In this document: piece after piece, positions 59,928-64,000 of the stretch
Position numbering within the stretch: position 1 is the stretch's first letter
How the letters are laid out: every line of letters begins with the position of its first letter
From: Physcousia sp015060555
GTDB taxonomy: Bacteria > Bacteroidota > Bacteroidia > Bacteroidales > Bacteroidaceae
Assembly: GCA_015060555.1 (NCBI GenBank)
Contig: SUYG01000054.1
Location: 7,021 to 71,020 of the forward strand
DNA: 64,000 nt
Reading direction: 5' to 3'
Position numbers and translations under genes: made by a program
Notes under the pieces: generated by a model
What the model saw: only the letters and a program-made list of their open reading frames with translations
The model's database searches: none
What the model was told of the DNA's origin: nothing

Positions 59928-61117
59928 CGACGACAGAAACGATGAAACAGGAGATGCGCGCAGTGCTGGAGGACAACATCCTGCGTTTCTGGATGGAATA
60001 CATGCAGGATCACGAGCACGACGGCTTCTACGGACGTATGGACAGCCAAAACATGCTACACCCCGAGGCTGACAAAGGTGCCATCCTGAATGCGCGTATT
60101 CTGTGGACATTCTCGGCAGCCTACCGGATGCTGTCACAACTATCAACTTACCTAGAAATGGCCACACGCGCCAAGCGTTATTTCATAGACCATTTCATCG
60201 ACCCAGCGTATGGCGGCGTCTATTGGAGCGTGGACTATACTGGACAGCCTAAGGATACGAAGAAGCAATCCTATGCCATCGGTTTCGCCATCTACGGGCT
60301 TTCGGAATATGCGCGTGCCACGGGGGATCAGGAAGCCTTGGAACATGCCATCCGCCTCTACCATTGTCTGGAGGAGCACGCGTTGGATCACGACCACGGA
60401 GGGTACATCGAAGCACTGACGCGCGACTGGCAGCCCATCAGCGATATGCGCCTGTCGGCCTACGATGCCAACTACCCCAAGTCACAAAACACACACCTAC
60501 ATATCATAGAGCCCTATGCCAATCTATATCGCGTATGGCCCTCGGCAGAGCTCGCGCAGTCGCTGCGAGAACTCATCACCCTCTTCACGGATAAAATTCT
60601 CAACCCCGCGACCCACCATCTGGACCTCTTCTTCAATATGGACTGGACACGGAGCCCGGAGCTGTTGGAGAGCTATGGCCACGACATCGAATGCTCGTGG
60701 CTCATGCACGAGGCCGCACTGGTGCTGGGCGACAAGGAGATCCTGGCCTGCGTAGAACCCATTGTCAGGAGCGTGGCAGCAGCTTCGGAGAAAGGACTTC
60801 GCAGTGACGGTGCCATGATTCATGAAGCCAACCTCACCGCTGGCACCGTGGATGACGACCGCCACTGGTGGGTGCAGGCCGAGGCCGTCGTGGGCTTCGT
60901 CAACCTCTACCAACATTTCGGCGATGAGGAAGCCCTTGGCAAAGCCCTCCGCTGTTGGCAGTATATCAAAGAAAAACTGATAGACACGGAACACGGCGAG
61001 TGGTACTGGAGCCGCTACGCCGACGGCACACTGAACACCGTCGATGACAAGGCTGGCTTCTGGAAATGCCCCTACCACAACGGCCGTATGTGCCTGGAAA
61101 TACTGGAAAGAATATGA
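59924..61117 (+). CDS. mannobiose 2-epimerase (AGE family)
   Basis: Cytoplasmic epimerase that converts beta-1,4-mannobiose to mannosylglucose, feeding the GH130 phosphorylase. 397 residues, an (alpha/alpha)6 barrel of the N-acylglucosamine/cellobiose 2-epimerase family: GFYGRMDSQNMLHPEADKGAI, NARILWTFSAAYRML, KKQSYAIGFAIYGLSEYARA, NTHLHIIEPYANLYRVWP, SYGHDIECSWLMHEAALVL and HWWVQAEAVVGFVNLYQHFG supply the catalytic histidines. The start overlaps the transporter stop (ATGA), and the stop overlaps manA. Confidence 0.94.
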   Translation: MTTTETMKQEMRAVLEDNILRFWMEYMQDHEHDGFYGRMDSQNMLHPEADKGAILNARILWTFSAAYRMLSQLSTYLEMATRAKRYFIDHFIDPAYGGVYWSVDYTGQPKDTKKQSYAIGFAIYGLSEYARATGDQEALEHAIRLYHCLEEHALDHDHGGYIEALTRDWQPISDMRLSAYDANYPKSQNTHLHIIEPYANLYRVWPSAELAQSLRELITLFTDKILNPATHHLDLFFNMDWTRSPELLESYGHDIECSWLMHEAALVLGDKEILACVEPIVRSVAAASEKGLRSDGAMIHEANLTAGTVDDDRHWWVQAEAVVGFVNLYQHFGDEEALGKALRCWQYIKEKLIDTEHGEWYWSRYADGTLNTVDDKAGFWKCPYHNGRMCLEILERI

Positions 61118-62091
61118 AACCCTATAAATTTCAACCCTATCTGAAGACCACCATCTGGGGAGGCTATCAGATTGCGCCCTTCAAGGGCATCTTCAATGCG
61201 CAACCAAATGTAGGCGAGAGCTGGGAAATCAGCGGCGTGCCAGGCCATGAGAGCGTAGTCGCAGATCGCGGACTCATCGACGACGTGGACGAGGGCTTGA
61301 CGCTCGTGGAGCTGATAGATAAGTACAAAGGCCTGCTTGTCGGACAGAAAAACTACAAACGCTTCGGCAACAAATTCCCCCTGCTTGTCAAGTTCATCGA
61401 CTCGCGCCAGGACCTCAGCGTACAGGTACACCCCGACGATAAGTTAGCGATGGAGCGCCACGGCTGCGCTGGCAAGACAGAGATGTGGTATATCATCAAA
61501 AGCGATGTAGGCTCGAAAATCTATTCGGGTCTCGCTAAAAGCATCACCCCCGAGGACTATGAGCAACTGGCCACGGCCGAACCCGTGAACGGACGATCAC
61601 CCATGCAGGATGTCATCGCCACACATGAAGCTCACGAGGGCGACCTCTACTTCCTGCCCGCAGGGCGTCTGCACGCCATCGGAGCGGGCAACTTCCTGGC
61701 TGAGATCCAACAAACCAGCGACATCACCTACCGCGTCTATGACTTCGGACGCAAGGATGAGCACGGTAATCCGCGTGAGCTGCATATCGCACAGGCCAAG
61801 GACGCCATCGACTATCAGGTATGGCCTGCCTACCGAACCTCCTACGACAGCACCAAGCCCACGTCGCAACTCATCCATTGCCCCTACTTCGTCGTACACC
61901 GTGTCGTCGTGCAGGTCGCACAGCAGATAGACTTCCATTGCGATTCGTTCGTCATCGTCGTCTGTCTGTGGGGAAAAGCCAATATCAACGGCATTGACAT
62001 CCACCAAGGCGAGACCATCCTCGTCCCAGCCTCAGAGAACATTCTCTACATCTTCGGCAACGCCACCTTCCTCACCGCCACCCTCCCATAG
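61114..62091 (+). CDS. manA: mannose-6-phosphate isomerase, class I
   Basis: Converts mannose 6-phosphate to fructose 6-phosphate, draining the mannose 1-phosphate produced by GH130 once a phosphomannomutase (not in this window) has acted. The ATG at 61114 overlaps the epimerase stop and gives MKPYKFQPYLKTTIWGGYQI, the family N-terminus. Zinc ligands are in DLSVQVHPDDKLA (Gln, His), GKTEMWYI (Glu) and LPAGRLHAIGAG (His). 325 residues, typical of the short bacterial class. Last gene of the mannan operon. Confidence 0.93.
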   Translation: MKPYKFQPYLKTTIWGGYQIAPFKGIFNAQPNVGESWEISGVPGHESVVADRGLIDDVDEGLTLVELIDKYKGLLVGQKNYKRFGNKFPLLVKFIDSRQDLSVQVHPDDKLAMERHGCAGKTEMWYIIKSDVGSKIYSGLAKSITPEDYEQLATAEPVNGRSPMQDVIATHEAHEGDLYFLPAGRLHAIGAGNFLAEIQQTSDITYRVYDFGRKDEHGNPRELHIAQAKDAIDYQVWPAYRTSYDSTKPTSQLIHCPYFVVHRVVVQVAQQIDFHCDSFVIVVCLWGKANINGIDIHQGETILVPASENILYIFGNATFLTATLP

Positions 62092-62107
62092 CAGGTGACG
62101 TCGCTGT

Positions 62108-62344
62108 TTAGCTGATGAAGCGTAGCTTCCGGCGATTGCCGCTTGCGCGGACGGCGAAGTGGAGGCAGATGGCGCCGCGGGCGTTGCGCTCGACAAGTTC
62201 CAACTGTTGCCAGCGCAGCACCAGGCGTGCACGTGCCTCGTCGTTGAACTTCGTGGCGATGTACAGGCACTCAGTTTTGGTAAGCATGTAACAAGGTACT
62301 TCGCGCGTTCCTCCGTTAGGCTGAATGATGGTTCTCGATGTCAA
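62108..62344 (-). pseudogene. truncated Rha-like phage regulatory gene
   Basis: The remnant reads NGGTREVPCYMLTKTECLYIATKFNDEARARLVLRWQQLE, the middle of Rha-type phage regulatory proteins. It lacks an ATG (only TTG at 62344), the N-terminal part is missing or collapsed to TSRTI, and the C-terminus ends soon after (GNRRKLRFIS). It begins 47 bases after the stop of the transposase-like gene on the same strand. This suggests a decayed prophage or mobile-element fragment. A functional short protein cannot be fully excluded. Confidence 0.65.
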
Positions 62345-62391
62345 TGCAAATTTGCATCCACATGTTTTTCCCCACGAAGAGAATCGTTGTT

Positions 62392-63438
62392 TTACTGCCC
62401 TTCGCAGATGTCCAATGCCAGTGCATTGAGCGCCTCGCAGGTGGCACGTGAGATGGTGACGCGGTTGTTGCGATGGGGGAAAGGCGAAAGCAGCAGCAGA
62501 CGGCCTTCTGCGCAGGCACGGAAACGTTCGCCGCTGGGCTTGGACATGGGGTCGAGGCCGTTGTCGAGGAGCACAATCATCGGCAGACCTTCATCAAAGG
62601 CGGCGCGCGTAATGGCTTTCTCACCCGGGCTGATGGCAGGCGACACGAGCACTGCACCCTCGCGTGCAGCAGCCAGCAGGCGCTCCTTCTCCCGCTCCAA
62701 TAGCGTGGCATCGATGCTGCGCGAGATGCGCACCCGCAGCTTCCTCGCTGCCGTCAGCAGCGACAGGTTGCCCACTGCGGAGCATGCGCTGCCGCAGACA
62801 TCCACGCCCTGCCTCACGCGCAAATACTCCGGTCGTGCCCGCTTCATGGCAAGGCGGAAAGGGTTGTCGGCGAGATAGCGCTTCATCGTTTCCAGCTGCC
62901 CCCGGCGCAGGAGGATGCTGTCATTGTAGCCCCGCTCGAAGAGGAGGCCGTGGTAGCGGTCGAGCGGCTGCTGCGCAGGTTGCTGTGCCTGCTGTTGTGC
63001 TTGTTGCTGTGCCACAGCAACAGGCTCTACACCCACCAGCCTCCGGAATTCCTTGTTGCAGGCCTGCTTAAAGCCGAGGATCACCTTGCCCAGCCCCTCC
63101 TCCAGATAGCGTGTCACAAAGAGGATGCCGTGCACGTGGTCAGGCATGAGCTGAAAAGCCAGCACTTCTACCCCCGGATGATGCTCGGGAATCGTGAGCC
63201 ACATCTTGGCTACGGCAGCGCCCAACGGCGTTGGCTCAATGTGCGGATAGTCTAGCGTATCAGGTTCTGCGCTCACCATCCCAGCCAGTCGCCCCAGAAG
63301 TGGGCGCCGCCCCTCCACAACGAGCGTAACGAGATAGATACGACGTTCGTGGTAGTCGTGATCCACCGCCCGCCGCTTCATCGAGGGCTTCAGCTCACCC
63401 GCAAAAGCCCGCTGTTTCTCGTACGTCTCCCGATTCAT
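62392..63438 (-). CDS. REP-associated Y1/HUH transposase-like protein with DprA-like C-terminus
   Basis: 348 residues in two parts. Residues about 20-200 match Y1/REP-associated transposases (RAYT): KRRAVDHDYHERRIYLVTLVVEG, then FQLMPDHVHGILFV with the HxH metal pair at 101 and 103, RGYNDSILLRRGQLETMKRY with a candidate catalytic Tyr171, and LADNPFRLAMKRARPEYL. A Gln/Ala-rich linker (QQQAQQQAQQPAQQP) is at 144-158. Residues about 225-340 look like a DprA/Rossmann domain: REGAVLVSPAISPGEKAITR, FDEGLPMIVLLDNGLDPMSK and EGRLLLLSPFP. RAYTs act on short palindromic REP sequences; this window is full of such palindromes. Linking the two is an inference. Intact frame with a plausible promoter upstream. 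Confidence 0.78.
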   Translation of the reverse strand: MNRETYEKQRAFAGELKPSMKRRAVDHDYHERRIYLVTLVVEGRRPLLGRLAGMVSAEPDTLDYPHIEPTPLGAAVAKMWLTIPEHHPGVEVLAFQLMPDHVHGILFVTRYLEEGLGKVILGFKQACNKEFRRLVGVEPVAVAQQQAQQQAQQPAQQPLDRYHGLLFERGYNDSILLRRGQLETMKRYLADNPFRLAMKRARPEYLRVRQGVDVCGSACSAVGNLSLLTAARKLRVRISRSIDATLLEREKERLLAAAREGAVLVSPAISPGEKAITRAAFDEGLPMIVLLDNGLDPMSKPSGERFRACAEGRLLLLSPFPHRNNRVTISRATCEALNALALDICEGQ

Positions 63439-63516
63439 ATCATTATCTCATCCCGATGCCCGCTCACCTCACCACCACCTTCTTACCATCCATCACTATT
63501 GATTGATTTCTGAGTG

Positions 63517-63524
63517 CAAAGATA
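63517..63524 (-). promoter_or_regulatory. promoter of the transposase-like gene
   Basis: On the minus strand TATCTTTG followed by C fits TAnnTTTG, about 80 bases before the start codon. No TTTG -33 box at the standard distance. Confidence 0.5.
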
Positions 63525-63619
63525 CAACTTTAAGTGAGAAATGAAAAATGAAAAGTGAAAAATTTAATTCCGAGCATGAATGTTTTTCACGAAGTACACA
63601 TAGTCAAAATAGTCATTTA

Positions 63620-63756
63620 GTCATTAGTCATTAGTCATTAAGAAAAACAGAACACCGAGGGAACGGCACTAAAAGTATAATAATATATATATTAATATAC
63701 TATTTAGTGAGGAAAAATGCCGTTCCCGAAATCCTTAATGACTAATGACTAATGAC
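63620..63756. repeat. 137-bp nested inverted repeat
   Basis: Outer arms at 63620-63642 and 63734-63756 are exact 23-base reverse complements made of tandem agtcatt units. Inside are gggaacggca (63659-63668) and tgccgttccc (63718-63727), then cactaaa and tttagtg around an AT-rich centre. No coding frame crosses it. Confidence 0.92.
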
Positions 63757-63828
63757 TGCTAATGACTACCCACTGAAATTTTCCTAAAAAAGTTGCCAAA
63801 ACATTCGAGAACCGCAATGGGAATGTCG

Positions 63829-63836
63829 TACCTTTG
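63829..63836 (+). promoter_or_regulatory. promoter facing the right edge of the window
   Basis: TACCTTTG followed by GCAGC, an exact -7 match, reading towards a gene beyond base 64000. The downstream leader (63840-64000) contains repeated gcagcaaggtg and aaaatacaaaatac units and no start codon with a long frame. Confidence 0.6.
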
Positions 63837-64000
63837 CAGCATCGAAAAACAACGCACCAAGCATCGAAGCGCGATGCAGCAAGGTGTAAACGGCAACGCA
63901 GCAAGGTGCGCGTTGGGAAGGCCCAAAAATACAAAATACAAAATATAAAATATAACCCCGCTACATTTGGCCAATGTAATATAAACAACTAACCTAATCC

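Overview
The window looks like chromosomal DNA from a Bacteroidales bacterium, most like a Prevotellaceae gut or rumen species. The evidence is the TAnnTTTG-type -7 promoter boxes ahead of several genes, type III glutamine synthetase, DapL-type lysine synthesis, secreted proteins ending in GLYI-type C-terminal signals, and a mannobiose 2-epimerase/mannosylglucose phosphorylase pathway. No rRNA, tRNA or CRISPR array was seen.

Layout. 1-2100: a secreted archaemetzincin-like metalloprotease, a small membrane protein and a calcineurin-like phosphatase. 2600-18360: an anaerobic-type cobalamin synthesis cluster with many fused enzymes (CobJ-CobH, CbiE-CbiT, CbiG-CobM, CobK-CbiD), a FecCD-type permease, and cobU, cobT, cobS, cobB, cobQ, cobD and cbiB. 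18465-19406: a ComEA-like helix-hairpin-helix protein. 19548-30229 (minus strand): dapF-dapL-gltB-gltD-glnN, ending in a clear intrinsic terminator. 30481-43608 (plus strand, divergent): glnK-amtB-outer membrane protein-pyrG, then a PurF-like enzyme, asnB, a carA-carB fusion and glmS. Together these two arms import ammonium, fix it into glutamine and glutamate, and spend the glutamine through a run of amidotransferases. 44032-62091: a secreted protein, a short peptide gene, an AraC regulator and a beta-mannan/galactomannan locus: a surface carbohydrate-binding protein, GH26, GH36, a GH59-GH26 fusion, GH130, a GPH transporter, mannobiose 2-epimerase and ManA. 62108-63438 (minus): a truncated Rha-like gene and a REP-associated (Y1/HUH) transposase-like protein with a DprA-like C-terminus. 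63439-64000: repeats and a promoter facing out of the window.

The most unusual feature is a large population of short GC-rich palindromic elements inserted in frame inside conserved enzymes (GltB, GltD, PurF-like, AsnB, CarA-CarB, DapL, DapF, CobJ-H, CobL, CbiG-CobM, CobU, CobB, the MFS transporter and others). They fall into a few sequence subfamilies. Many occur as paired inverted arms around a spacer, keep the reading frame open, and often sit at fusion junctions. A Y1/HUH-type gene of the kind that mobilises REP palindromes lies in the same window. A second, AT-rich repeat type (runs of cgtaaaatcgt/cgtcaaat) fills several intergenic leaders. Other notable points are a eukaryote-like glutamine-dependent carbamoyl-phosphate synthase that stops after the first half of CarB, and the GH59-GH26 fusion enzyme.
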